Part shown: positions 42,292 through 50,652 of the stretch, in pieces
Numbering within the stretch: position 1 is the stretch's first letter
How the letters are laid out: each line of letters begins with the position of its first letter
DNA from: Streptomyces sp. CBMA29
GTDB lineage: Bacteria > Actinomycetota > Actinomycetes > Streptomycetales > Streptomycetaceae
Length of the DNA stretch: 64,000 bases
Assembly: GCF_014596445.1 (NCBI RefSeq)
Contig: NZ_MECL01000074.1
Coordinates: 1-64,000, forward strand
Direction: 5' to 3'
The notes under the pieces: model-generated
Seen by the model: only the letters and a program-made list of their open reading frames with translations
Database searches by the model: none
What the model was told of the DNA's origin: nothing
Made by a program: the position numbers and the translations under genes

Positions 42292-42630
42292 GCGCGAGCG
42301 GGGCCAAGCGCCTAGAGGCGCTGCTCTACCAGCCGGTGGATGGGGTCTGACCTGCGAAGCTCGGCATTCCGATCGATCCGCTCCTGCTGCCGTGGGACAT
42401 ATTTGGTATGAGCGGATGGTCGGAACCGCTGCCCCCCGGGTGCGGTGAGTGGCGAGGCGGACGTCACCCGTAGGAGGCCGCCGTAGGCGGCCGGTCGAAG
42501 AAGGTCATCAGCACCTTCTCGGCCTCCTGTGCTGCGTGTGGCGGCCGGGCGGTCGGTGCCGTACGCCAGCAGCCAGGACGAATCTCGTGATGGAAATAAT
42601 GCGCATCCCTGCCGTGTTGGTGTCTTGTCG
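42292..42630. other. Gene-poor left end of the element
   Basis: I see no intact gene. On the minus strand, two protein-like C-termini can be read: one ending VPRQQERIDRNAELRR plus SDPIHRLVEQRL with its stop at 42312, and one ending EAEKVLMTFFDRPPTAASYG with its stop near 42466. They may be gene fragments, but I could not assign them. Confidence 0.35.
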
Positions 42631-42894
42631 GTGAAGGTCGCAAGGGGGGCGTATTTGAGGCTGTTCACGCTCGGTGGTGGGAACGCTGTGGAGATTGTGC
42701 CGCAGGTGCTGGAGTTCGAGCGGGATCTGCGGGGGTTGGTCGAGGCGAACATGCTGGCCCTGCTGGGCGTGCGCTTCCTCGCGAGCGAGTACAGCACGGG
42801 GCGGTTGCACGGCGGGCGGATCGATTCGCTGGGGATCGGCGAGAACGGTGCTCCGGTGGTGGTGGAGTACAAGCGCGGCCGTGATCCGGGGGTG
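42631..42894 (+). pseudogene. Truncated NucS/DUF5655-like nuclease
   Basis: From GTG 42631 the frame encodes KVARGAYLRLFTLGGG, then EFERDLRGLVEANMLALLGV, and the nuclease core GGRIDSLGI followed by PVVVEYKRG, a PD-(D/E)xK-type D...ExK site as in NucS relatives. I recall intact relatives continuing with a Gly-Leu-Phe-Tyr-rich stretch after the DPGV; here the similarity stops at about 42894 and the frame runs into the antisense of the GIY-YIG gene. So the C-terminal half was lost at a junction. Confidence 0.6.
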
Positions 42895-42921
42895 TTTTCT
42901 GAACTCAACATCCGGGTTCTG

Positions 42922-43383
42922 TCACTGGCCGAACTTCCGCTTCCAGAGCTCCTGAGCCCACATTTCTCCAGCTTTCCGTGGACTTTCCTTCTTCGCCTCC
43001 CAGCCGACGACCAGCGGCCCCATCCCCGTGCAGGTGCGATGCCACTCGATCAGGCGCCGTTCCAGCAGCAAGGCTTCTGCGTGGTCAGCGGTCGCGACCC
43101 ATTGCACTGTCGCGTTGTAGATCTTCAGCATGTGAACGACGGTCACCGCCCACTGCTCGTCGGGTTCGTGGCCCGCTATCCACCCCTTCTCGTCACTCAC
43201 TCTCTTGGCCAACGATGCGGCCGATCCGATGTAGACCACTCTGTCGTCAGTCGACCAGACGTAAACGCCGGGCAGGTTCGGGAGATGATCCGTCAGGAAG
43301 GTGTGCTCAGAGCCGAAGTGCTCCGCCATTGCGGTCAGAAGCTCGTCGACCGTCAGAACCTGAACGCTGATCGCCGCTGTCAT
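42922..43383 (-). CDS. GIY-YIG-domain protein
   Basis: A 153-residue protein with the GIY-YIG core read as LPGVYVWSTDDRVVYIGSAASLAKRV, followed by a helical part ending LLERRLIEWHRT. The family includes homing endonucleases and small standalone nucleases. It sits just after the recombinase operon on the same strand, with its start 20 bases before the recombinase stop. ATG 43383 gives a compact N-terminus MTAAISVQVLTVDELL. The catalytic Glu expected near the C-terminus could be the one in ALLLERR. Function in the element is unknown. Confidence 0.7.
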   Translation of the reverse strand: MTAAISVQVLTVDELLTAMAEHFGSEHTFLTDHLPNLPGVYVWSTDDRVVYIGSAASLAKRVSDEKGWIAGHEPDEQWAVTVVHMLKIYNATVQWVATADHAEALLLERRLIEWHRTCTGMGPLVVGWEAKKESPRKAGEMWAQELWKRKFGQ

Positions 43384-43403
43384 GGCCGACACACTATGGC
43401 CGC

Positions 43404-45551
43404 CTACTGACATCGACGGTCGGATCGAAGCTCCGCGAGTGCGTGGCCCCAGGTCGTTCGGTTGCACAGATCGTGGACCGTGGTGTGGCCGCCGCGGCGG
43501 CGGTCGAGTTGGGCGAGCTTTTCCTCTGCTCCGGCGAGGCTCACCTGGAGCCCTTCCATCTCGCCGAGCCATGCTTCGCGTTCGGCCTCAGCAATGCGGG
43601 CGAGGAGGTTGTCGTGGATCTCGACGAGCCGATCGCGCTGGGCGGGGTCGGGCAGCAGTGGGGCGCCGGTGGTATCGGTCAGGCCCGTGGCGATGAGGGC
43701 ATGGTCCAGCATCGTGCGGACGGTTTCGTCGGTGAACGCGCGGTCCTCGCCGGAGATGCGTCGTTGGAACAGCAACGGGGCTGGTGCCTGCCACTCGCAT
43801 TCGCGGTGGTCCCAGGAACGGACCAGGGGAACGGCGCCGGTGGTGTCCCGGGCTCGGCAGATGATCGCGCTCAGGACGTCGGCGAGCTCGGGGCTGACCA
43901 ACAGCAGTCGCTCGGTATCCGTCTTGGACGGCACGATCTGCAGGAGGTGGACGAGTTCACCAGTGGTGGGCAGCCGGTATTGGACCAGGCTGTGGTGGCT
44001 GAGTTCGAGTAGTTCTTCGATGCGGATTCCGGTGGCTCTCAGGACCTCGACCGCGGCCCACGTCCCAAAGGCCCGCTCGTCCTCAAGCCCCAGATCGCGG
44101 CGTTTGGCGGTGTCCGGGTCCTCGGCCCAGACTCGACCGGCCGTTCCATGCGGAACGACGGCGCGTACGAGTTGCTGACCGGCCGCGGTGAATACCTCGC
44201 CGGGGCGGGTGTGCCGGGCGGCTTCCAATACCAGGGCCGCGTCCCTGCGACCCCGATCGACCGAGCGGACAAGGACAGGCAGGACCGGCAGGCGCTCGCG
44301 GGTGCGGGCGTCCATCCTCGCCTTGCGTCGTCGTTGGTGCTTGCGGTTCTCCACCTCGTCAGCCCTCACCGGGCTCGGTGCCACCCATGGGCCCCAGCGG
44401 CCGGGATCTTCCAGTGCCCACTGAGCGATATCGAGGTAGAAGGCCCCCACCTGGGTGAGCGTGTCACGGTGATTGAGCCTCTCGACCTTGGTGCTCGTGC
44501 GCCGGCCGTCCGGGTCGGTGACGGTCTTGTCCTTGGTGCGAATCCTCTGCTTCCACTGCCCGATGAGGTCCGGGGCGAGTCGGAGGCTGTCGGCGCCGGG
44601 ATGATGGTGCTCGATGTTCTGCCAGAAGCATTTGCCGAGGTGGTAAGAGAGAGACTTCAGGCTGCTGTAATCCAGCGCTGGCTGACGTTCCCGCAGATAG
44701 TCCACCAGCAGGTCACGGACGGGGCGGCAGATCAGTCCGTAGCGGTCGATCAGCTCCTCCGGAGTGCGCTGTCCCAGGTTGCGGACCTCGCGCAAATTCT
44801 GCGGGGCGTCGTCTCCGAGGGCTCCGAACTGGTGCAGCAGTCGGTAGAACACCTCGGTCCCCGCCATCGCCCGCTTGAGCACCACAGCTTGAGTCTCGAG
44901 GAGTTCCAGGATGTCGCCGATGGTGATGTCGGCCAGCATGCCGCCCTTCGCCGCGAGGATGAGGGCACTGCGGCAGAGCATCGTGCTGATGGCCCCCGGC
45001 CGCACGCCCTGGGCTTGAGATCCCAGCTTTCGCAGGCGCTCAAAGCCGTGTGGATCACGGCTGCGTGCCATGGAGCGGACCAGCACTCCTTGGCGGCTGG
45101 CTCCGGCAGCCAGCCAGTCCACCGACGGCCGTAGCAGCTCAGCGCTGATCACCGTGGTCAGAGCCCGACCCACCACCGGCATGCGCCAGGCAGCCTTCAG
45201 GCCGTGTTCGTGAAGCCACTGCTTGATCACCGACCGCCAGGCAGCGCCTGCCTGCTCGATGCCGCTGGCCTGCCACCGTTCCTGCCAGGTCTGTCCGGGC
45301 TGGTCTTCCAGCCAGTCCAGCACCATGACGATGCCGTGCTTGTGGTGTAGTTCGCTGCCGGCATTCGCCAGCGTATAGGGCGGACGTGACAGCAATCGGG
45401 CCGCCTCGGCGCGCGAGCGCTCGGTGCCCGGCCAGCTGTCAGGAACGGTCCGGGCGGGGAAGCGCTGCTGGGCGGCCATGGCGCGGTTGCGCCCAGGTGA
45501 AACTCCGGGGACCGGTGCGTGGTCGGCGCATGCCGACAAGATGGTGGTCAT
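43404..45551 (-). pseudogene. Large tyrosine recombinase (TnpB-like) lacking its catalytic segment
   Basis: The open frame gives 715 residues of a Tn554 TnpB-like recombinase. The N-terminal helical and DNA-binding parts are present, and the first active-site Arg is seen in VLRATGIRIEELLELSHHS with the beta-hairpin QIVPSKTDTERLLLV. Directly after TGLTDTTGAPLL, however, the sequence jumps to PDPAQRDRLVEIHDN, the conserved tail. The HxxR box, the second His and the Tyr nucleophile are all missing, as expected from an in-frame deletion of roughly 130 residues near 43650-43660. The start overlaps the upstream recombinase stop by ATGA. It cannot be catalytic alone. Confidence 0.75.
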
Positions 45552-46931
45552 CGAGCACCGGCTCCGAACAGCACATCGAGGCTCTCCGGCCGGTAGTCGG
45601 CTGCGGGAGGGGGTGCGATGCGGGCGGCTGCCTGCCGCGTCTGTTCGGCATGGTGGGCCAGCAGCCGCCGGATCACCACCTCCTTGCGGGGCGTGAGGTA
45701 GAGCTGTGTCGTGGTCAACTGGGCGTGACCGAGGACGAATTGGACATCAGTGAGGGGCAGATTGGGATCCTCGGCCATGCGGTAGGCGGCGGTGTGCCGC
45801 AGTGCATGCAGCGTCGCAGAGGTCCCGGCCTTGGTGTTCGCCCGCTCGAACATCCGGTGAACCGCGTGGTAGGTCAGCGGTCTCGACGGTGTGCACAAGG
45901 TCCACCAAAGCGGGAGGCGCCGCCCTTGCGGGATCGCATCGTCCATCTCCACCTGGTAGAGCCGCAGCCAGACGAACGCGTCGGTTGAGGCTGGGAGTTC
46001 CTGGACTTCCCGGGTGCCCTTGCGGACCACCGAGATCAGCTGACGCCCCGGATCCACGCCCGCCTGCCATGTGCTGAGCAGTTCACTGGCCCGAGCGCCG
46101 GTGGAGATGTGGAAGGCGACCAGGGCTCGGTCCCGGTGCGATGGAAGCCGGGCGAAGATCTCATTGAACTCCTCATTGGGGACGCTGCGGGGCACTCGCT
46201 TGGGCACTCTCGGCCGGTAGAGCCCGGTGCGTTCATTGCGGGGTGGGTCCATCGGGTTGCGATGGGCATGCGCTCGCCGTCCACGACGTGAGCGGTCCAG
46301 CGGGAACGGGTTGAGGATCGGCCGGTGCCGATGTCGCGGTGGAAGTCGTAGAAGGTCCGCAGCACTGTCTCGCTGTGCGCTCGCACCGACGGCGCGTACG
46401 GCTTCCCGCCCGCAGCCCATCGGCCCGCCTCACTCGGGCGTCGCCAGTGAGGACGCCTCGGCTGGCCGGCGATCTGAAGCCAGCGGGAGAAGTCTCTTGC
46501 CTCGACTCGACTTGCCCGGTCCCATGACGCCTCGACGGCCCACAAGAAGCGGAACCAGCGCAGCAGATCCATCCCGTAGGAGCGGGCCGTCGCCGCCGAA
46601 CGACCAGCCCCCTGCAGATCCCGCAGGAAGGCGCCAGCTCCCTCGACCGGTTGTCCGGCTGGGTCGATGAGCCGGTAGGGATCCCACGGATCATCCCTGG
46701 CCACCAGCTCCCCGATCAGAGGGACGGACAGCGCTGCCAGATCTCTCGATGCCTCCATGGCCGACTCGACGACGTCTCCACCACAAGGTCACTGACCTGC
46801 GGAAACTCCGCCAGTAGTTCAGTCAACAGGTCATCATCCGGGGTCTCTTCTACCTTTCGTGGCTGATGGATCACCGGGCGGAGTTCGAGCACTTGGTCCG
46901 TGACCGGCTTGGAGCCGTGGCTGCGGCGCAT
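45548..46931 (-). pseudogene. Frameshifted tyrosine recombinase (TnpA-like)
   Basis: Two overlapping frames make one recombinase. The upstream frame (from 46758, MEASRDLAALSVPLIGELV) carries the SAM-like N-terminal domain to DFHRDIGTG; the downstream frame resumes at PILNPFPLDRSRR and carries the catalytic core: STGARASELL (Arg I), HALRHTAAYRM (HxxR), LGHAQLTTTQLYL (His and Tyr). A single missing C in the run at about 46318-46323 explains the shift. A third frame (46931-46766, LLTELLAEFPQVSDLVVE) appears to supply the real N-terminus, which needs a second shift near 46760. Catalytic residues are intact but the reading frame is not. Confidence 0.72.
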
Positions 46932-46956
46932 GTGTCCGCGAACTTCGAGGCGGCCC

Positions 46957-47562
46957 AGCCCGGATCCACCGGCGTGATTTCGGAGTGATCACGTCGGGGG
47001 TGTTCGAACGGTCTGGCGGTTGATCTGCCGGTTCGGGCAGGAGTATCCGCTGGCCTGTCAGGCTCTTCCAAATTTAGGCAGGTCTCGGGCGCGTTCGGAC
47101 GGGTCGGTCAAGGAGGGTCATGCGGATGGTGTCGTCGATGTCCACGTGGCGACCTGGTCCGTCCTGTGAACATGCGGCCCTCGCGCGGTGCCGCAGCCGG
47201 TCCATGTCATCGATGCTGTCGGCGCCCGCGACCATGCCGCCCACCAGCGACATCAGCTTTGCCGCGGGGAAGACACCGGTGCCTTCCTTCGAGCGCGGCA
47301 GGTGGATGAGCCCGTCGGCCAGCGCAGGCAGAGCGCACCGTTCGGCCAGCCGGATCACCGGCTCCAGTCCGCCGTACGCGACCAGTTTCGGATCATCGAA
47401 CGCGGCCGAAACTGCCGCAGCAGTTGGGAGGATTGCATCTCGGAAGTGCCTTGTTGACCGTGCGTGCTGGAAGCCTGAAGAACTCCCATCATCGCAGGTC
47501 GCAAGGCACTTCTTCGATTTCGGCAGGACTATCCACAAGCATCACGCCGGTGGATCCGGGCT
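46957..47562 (-). mobile_element. IS1380-type insertion sequence remnant
   Basis: Perfect 22-base inverted repeats bound the segment: AGCCCGGATCCACCGGCGTG (46957-46976, then AT) and its reverse complement at 47541-47562. Inside is only the N-terminal part of a transposase. The element is about 0.6 kb, where an intact IS1380-type element would be roughly 1.6-1.7 kb, so it is a non-autonomous deletion derivative. Confidence 0.7.
47074..47430 (-). pseudogene. IS1380-family transposase, N-terminal fragment
   Basis: On the minus strand the frame reads AAAVSAAFDDPKLVAYGGLEP, then VIRLAERCALPALADG, and LMSLVGGMVAGADSIDDMDRLRH, the conserved start of IS1380-type DDE transposases. After DRLRH (near 47190) similarity ends and the rest (RARAACSQDGPG...) is unrelated. 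The DDE catalytic residues are therefore absent. The frame is open to 47538, but residues upstream of about 47430 are probably leader. Confidence 0.65.
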
Positions 47563-47605
47563 CAGTCCGACGCACAAACCCTACGGTCGGTAGGAGGAAT
47601 GCTTC

Positions 47606-48358
47606 TTATGCACTGGTGCTGGGAGGAGGTTCGTCTGAGTGGGTAGGATGGTTCGGTTCTTCAGTGTTGCTGGCCCGCTGGTTCGTCTGCGGTCCTGGTT
47701 CGTGCTCGACTATGACTCGGCGCACGAGTTGGTCCTTGATCTCGTCGCCCAATGGGAGACGAGGTGCGGTAGTGGTCCAGACGGCGAGCTCGTTGTCCAG
47801 CCGGGAGTCGGAGACCTTTCCCTTAAACCATAGAAGGTTGGGAAGTAGGTGTTCGATGACGTTCAAACTGGCATCTTCCGCATAAGCCAACTGTGCAGAA
47901 TCGGGGACTAATAGTCCTTTGGATCTCATTTTTGCGAGGTAGTGGTGTCTTCTGTCTTCAGCGGTCTGCTCCGCCGCGGCAGGTGTGAGGCGAAAGCAAG
48001 ACAACGCTCGAGTGACGGCCTCGTCTGGTGTAAGGCTCTGCGGCACATTGCTTGCTCCTTCCTCCCATGCGCGGTGTGCCCAATTGAGCGCCGTGTCGGC
48101 GAGAGCGTCTGCGCGTATCGTGAGATGCTCGTCGGAGCACTCGAGGAGTGCCGCCACCAGGGCCAGGCGCCTCGGGAGCCCCACGACAGGATTTTTGTTG
48201 ACGGGGCAGTCGTCGGTGGCGGCGATATCGAGGAGAACCATGATCCAGGTCGGTCTCGATCGCTCGGGGTATGCCTGAAAACGTTCCCGTACGAGCAGGG
48301 AAAAATCCGAATCAGAGGATTGGACCAGGCGGCGGTACTCGTCCATCGGATTGGTCAT
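47606..48358 (-). CDS. Uncharacterised protein, possible immunity protein
   Basis: A 250-residue, mainly helical protein (MTNPMDEYRRLVQSSDSDF start) that I cannot assign to a family. GC content and codon use are visibly lower than in the flanking chromosome. It begins inside the stop codon of the toxin-like C-terminal gene, an arrangement typical for immunity genes. The C-terminal 35 residues are Pro/Ser/Thr-rich and look disordered. The immunity role is inferred from position only. Confidence 0.5.
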   Translation of the reverse strand: MTNPMDEYRRLVQSSDSDFSLLVRERFQAYPERSRPTWIMVLLDIAATDDCPVNKNPVVGLPRRLALVAALLECSDEHLTIRADALADTALNWAHRAWEEGASNVPQSLTPDEAVTRALSCFRLTPAAAEQTAEDRRHHYLAKMRSKGLLVPDSAQLAYAEDASLNVIEHLLPNLLWFKGKVSDSRLDNELAVWTTTAPRLPLGDEIKDQLVRRVIVEHEPGPQTNQRASNTEEPNHPTHSDEPPPSTSA

Positions 48359-48961
48359 TGGTCGTCCATGAATGGGCGGATAGCGGAGTCCAGAACGATC
48401 ACTCCCGCGTTGCGGAACGCAGTCACTCCGGACGGGAGGAATGATCCCGTCTCGTCACCCAGCCATGGGAAGTAGTGGCCGCTTTGGTCGTCGATGAGGG
48501 AGACCCTTCCGTCCGTGAAGATGACAGTACCCGCCCCCCGGACGCTTTGTCCGGCGAAGAGTACGGAGTGTTTGATGGCTTTTGAGGCATCGAAGATGAT
48601 CCGCAACCGGCCGTCAGCACTAACAGCCCAGAGGTACTGTCCACCGTTGGATACTGCATCCCGGAAGGCTTGGCTTCCTGCATCGATTGGGGAGAGGCCA
48701 GCATCGGCGGCTGCCTGAAGCTCTCGGGCTAGCGTTTCGGCGTCATCGTATTTGTTAGGGAAGGTGGGGATCTCCCCTCCGCTGAACGCGGGGTCGTCGC
48801 TGTGAGCCGCGCCTGGGCCGAACCTGCGGGGTTGCGCGGGTGGTGTGACGGCCTCCTTCTCCCAGCCAGTCAGCCCTCCGAGGCCGACGAGGAGGATTTG
48901 CTGTGTGAGTGGGTCTGCGGCGGCGTCGTACTGGTCGGCGAGTTGGTCGCAGGTAGTCCTG
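48355..48961 (-). pseudogene. C-terminal remnant of a probable polymorphic toxin, 5' end lost
   Basis: The frame is open from the repeat junction at 48961 down to TGA 48355-48357, about 200 codons, with no proper start at its beginning. It reads CDQLADQYDAAADPLTQQIL, IPTFPNKYDDAETLARELQ, AFRDAVSNGGQYLWAV, then VRGAGTVIFTDGRVSLIDDQ and SGHYFPWLG. The pattern of a glycine-rich hairpin followed by (D/N)-Q-SGHY is one I recall from C-terminal domains of polymorphic toxins and Rhs-like proteins. The upstream part was cut off by the junction with the duplicated GHL10 sequence. A short internal TTG start (48606) is the only candidate for independent expression. Confidence 0.5.
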
Positions 48962-49193
48962 CCCCCAGGTCTACTGGAACATCGGCTTCGCGGCGGCCGA
49001 CTACGCCGCCCTCGTCCCCTGGTGGTCCGATGTCGTCCGTGGCACGAACGTGCGCCTCTACATCGGCGAGGCCCTGTACAAGGTCGGCGTCGCGGGTCAG
49101 CCCGACGCCTGGCAGGACCCGGCCGAACTCACCCGCCACCTCGACTTCTGCGCCCACTACCCGCAGGTCCGCGGCAACGTCTACTTCTCCGCC
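48962..49193 (+). repeat. 232-bp direct repeat, right copy
   Basis: Partner of 41979-42210, with two substitutions. The right boundary (49193/42210) is where the recoded and the native gene tails begin to differ. Confidence 0.95.
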
Positions 49194-49259
49194 TCGCAAG
49201 TCGTCGCCGACCCCTTGGGCGCGATGAGCCTGGTGTCCGAGCGCTACGGCCGGCGGTAA
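48962..49259 (+). pseudogene. Duplicated 3' end of the GHL10 hydrolase gene
   Basis: This piece repeats the last 99 codons of the hydrolase gene and ends in TAA at 49257-49259 with the tail SQVVADPLGAMSLVSERYGRR, whose high GC third positions match the chromosome. It has no start or signal peptide and should be silent. It is most simply the original 3' end of the host gene, displaced by the insertion. Confidence 0.88.
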
Positions 49260-49295
49260 GGGGGAGCCGCGTCTTCGGCGCAGTCCGGGGCGAGT

Positions 49296-49904
49296 TCACA
49301 CGGTTCGGTCGCCGGTGGTCCGGTCCCGGCCCGGTGCTCCGGCGCGCAGTCCGTCCGTGACGATGTCCAGAAGGCGGGTGGCCTTCGGCTGCCAGTCCTC
49401 GTGCGGATCGATCTGCCAGAGGCCGGCGATGGCCAGGAAGAAGTCGTCCGGGGTCACCCCGGAGCGGATGGTGCCGGCCTCCTCGTTGGCGCGGAGCAGG
49501 ATGCCGGCAGCCTCCAACATCGGGCTGGGGCCCGGTTTGGCGGGGCCGCCCGGCGCGCCGGTGACCAGCCGGATCGCGTTGGCCAGGCCGGCCTTGGTCA
49601 TGGCGAACCCGGCGAGGCGGTCCATCCACTCGCGCAGGGCCTGCTCGGGTGCGCGCGTTTCCAGCAGTTGGGCCGCCGCCTCTGAGACCTGCTGCATCTC
49701 GTGCTGGTAGAGCTCCAGGACCAGCGCCTCGCGGTGCTGGAAATTGCGGTAGAAAGTGCCCTGGCCGACGCCGGCCTTCTTGGCGATTTCGCTCAGCGGG
49801 ACGTCCGCTCGCAGCGTCAGTTCGACCATCGCGACCCGCAGGATGCGTTCGCGGTTGCGCTGCGCGTCCGAACGCAGGGGATTTTCCTTCTTCGGCTGGG
49901 GCAC
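49296..49904 (-). CDS. TetR-family transcriptional repressor of the molybdenum hydroxylase operon
   Basis: A 202-residue TetR protein with the N-terminal HTH VPLSEIAKKAGVGQGTFYRNF (about residues 35-60) and a C-terminal ligand domain of the TetR_C_33 kind (FAMTKAGLANAIRLV). GTG 49904 follows AGGAGG six bases upstream. It is divergent from the oxidoreductase operon, and the 166-base gap has two palindromes of one type. It probably represses both directions until an aldehyde or related inducer binds. Confidence 0.88.
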   Translation of the reverse strand: MPQPKKENPLRSDAQRNRERILRVAMVELTLRADVPLSEIAKKAGVGQGTFYRNFQHREALVLELYQHEMQQVSEAAAQLLETRAPEQALREWMDRLAGFAMTKAGLANAIRLVTGAPGGPAKPGPSPMLEAAGILLRANEEAGTIRSGVTPDDFFLAIAGLWQIDPHEDWQPKATRLLDIVTDGLRAGAPGRDRTTGDRTV

Positions 49905-49946
49905 ACGTCCTCCTCACGGGTCCATGGTCGAATCCCGTCCTTGTCA

Positions 49947-49964
49947 AACGGACAGCTGTCCGTT
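49947..49964. promoter_or_regulatory. Operator O1, TetR of the molybdenum hydroxylase operon
   Basis: AACGGACAGCTGTCCGTT is a perfect 18-base palindrome, 43 bases from the regulator start. Confidence 0.7.
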
Positions 49965-49976
49965 AAGTTGCAATCA

Positions 49977-49994
49977 AATGGACAGCAGTCCGGT
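49977..49994. promoter_or_regulatory. Operator O2, TetR of the molybdenum hydroxylase operon
   Basis: AATGGACAGCAGTCCGGT keeps the GGACAG/(A)GTCC layout of O1 with a few changes. The centres are exactly 30 bases apart, about three helical turns, which suits cooperative binding on one face. Confidence 0.6.
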
Positions 49995-50070
49995 TAGCTG
50001 TCACCTTAGCGCCGACCGCTGCCGCACACAGCCCGCGTTCCTTGTCACCGGACACAAAGGAAGGCTGACC

Positions 50071-50652
50071 ATGGACCCAGCTCCCCCGTCGACGTCCAGT
50101 GCGATCACTCTGAACATCAACGGCGAGAAGCATCGTCTGTCCATCGACCACCGCACCACCCTGCTCGACGTCCTGCGCGAGCACCTCGACCTCACCGGCA
50201 CCAAGAAGGGCTGCGACCAGGGGCAGTGCGGCGCCTGTACCGTCCTGGTCGACGGGCGTCGTGTCGTCTCCTGCCTGAACCTCGCGGTCGCGGCCGAGGG
50301 GCGGGACATCACCACCATCGAAGGCGTGGCAGACAGTGACCAGTTGCACCCCGTCCAGCAGGCATTTCTCGACCTCGACGGCTACCAGTGCGGCTACTGC
50401 ACGCCGGGCCAGATCTGCTCGGCCATCGCCGTCATCGAAGAGCACGCCGCCGGTTGGCCGAGCGCCGTCACCGACGACGTAGGCATCGAGGCGGGGCCGG
50501 CACCGCTCACGTCCGACGAGATCCGAGAGCGCATGAGCGGAAACCTGTGCCGCTGCGGCGCCTACGTCTCGATCGTCCAGGCCGTCAGCCGTGCGGCAGC
50601 GGCGTACGAAGAAGGTCGGGCGGCGGAAGCCGTGAAGGAGGCATCCGTATGA
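50071..50652 (+). CDS. Molybdenum hydroxylase small 2Fe-2S subunit (PaoA/XdhC-like chain)
   Basis: A 193-residue iron-sulfur subunit carrying electrons between the molybdenum and FAD subunits. The plant-type cluster motif is CDQGQCGACTVLVDGRRVVSC, and the second cluster motif is CGYCTPGQICSA with CRCGAY near the C-terminus. Compared with E. coli PaoA there is no Tat signal, so the complex is predicted to be cytoplasmic. A short insertion (AAGWPSAVTDDVGIEAGPAPL, about 130-150) separates the second cluster's cysteine pairs. ATG 50071 follows AAAGGAAGG; the stop overlaps the next gene by ATGA. Confidence 0.9.
   Translation: MDPAPPSTSSAITLNINGEKHRLSIDHRTTLLDVLREHLDLTGTKKGCDQGQCGACTVLVDGRRVVSCLNLAVAAEGRDITTIEGVADSDQLHPVQQAFLDLDGYQCGYCTPGQICSAIAVIEEHAAGWPSAVTDDVGIEAGPAPLTSDEIRERMSGNLCRCGAYVSIVQAVSRAAAAYEEGRAAEAVKEASV

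Larger units (their letters stand above)
42211..48961. mobile_element. Decayed integrated element of about 6.75 kb in the GHL10 gene
   Basis: The segment is bounded by the 232-bp direct repeats, starts with a recoded gene tail and ends by cutting a toxin-like gene. It contains two tandem tyrosine recombinase genes, an IS1380-type remnant, nuclease fragments and lower-GC genes foreign in codon use to the flanks. Both recombinases look inactive, so it can no longer move by its own enzymes. Several independent breaks inside it indicate that it is a mosaic rather than one intact transposon. Confidence 0.75.

Noticed and set aside
42922-43572. The longer N-terminus of the GIY-YIG protein starting at 43572
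   Set aside because: The extra 63 residues overlap the recombinase gene in another frame and are Pro/Arg-rich, whereas ATG 43383 gives a compact domain.
42211-48961. A RIT element (recombinase in trio)
   Set aside because: Only two recombinase genes are visible and the second is of the large TnpB-like kind; no third recombinase was found.
42211-48961. Integration at a tRNA gene
   Set aside because: No tRNA cloverleaf sequence was recognised at either boundary; the boundaries lie in a protein gene.
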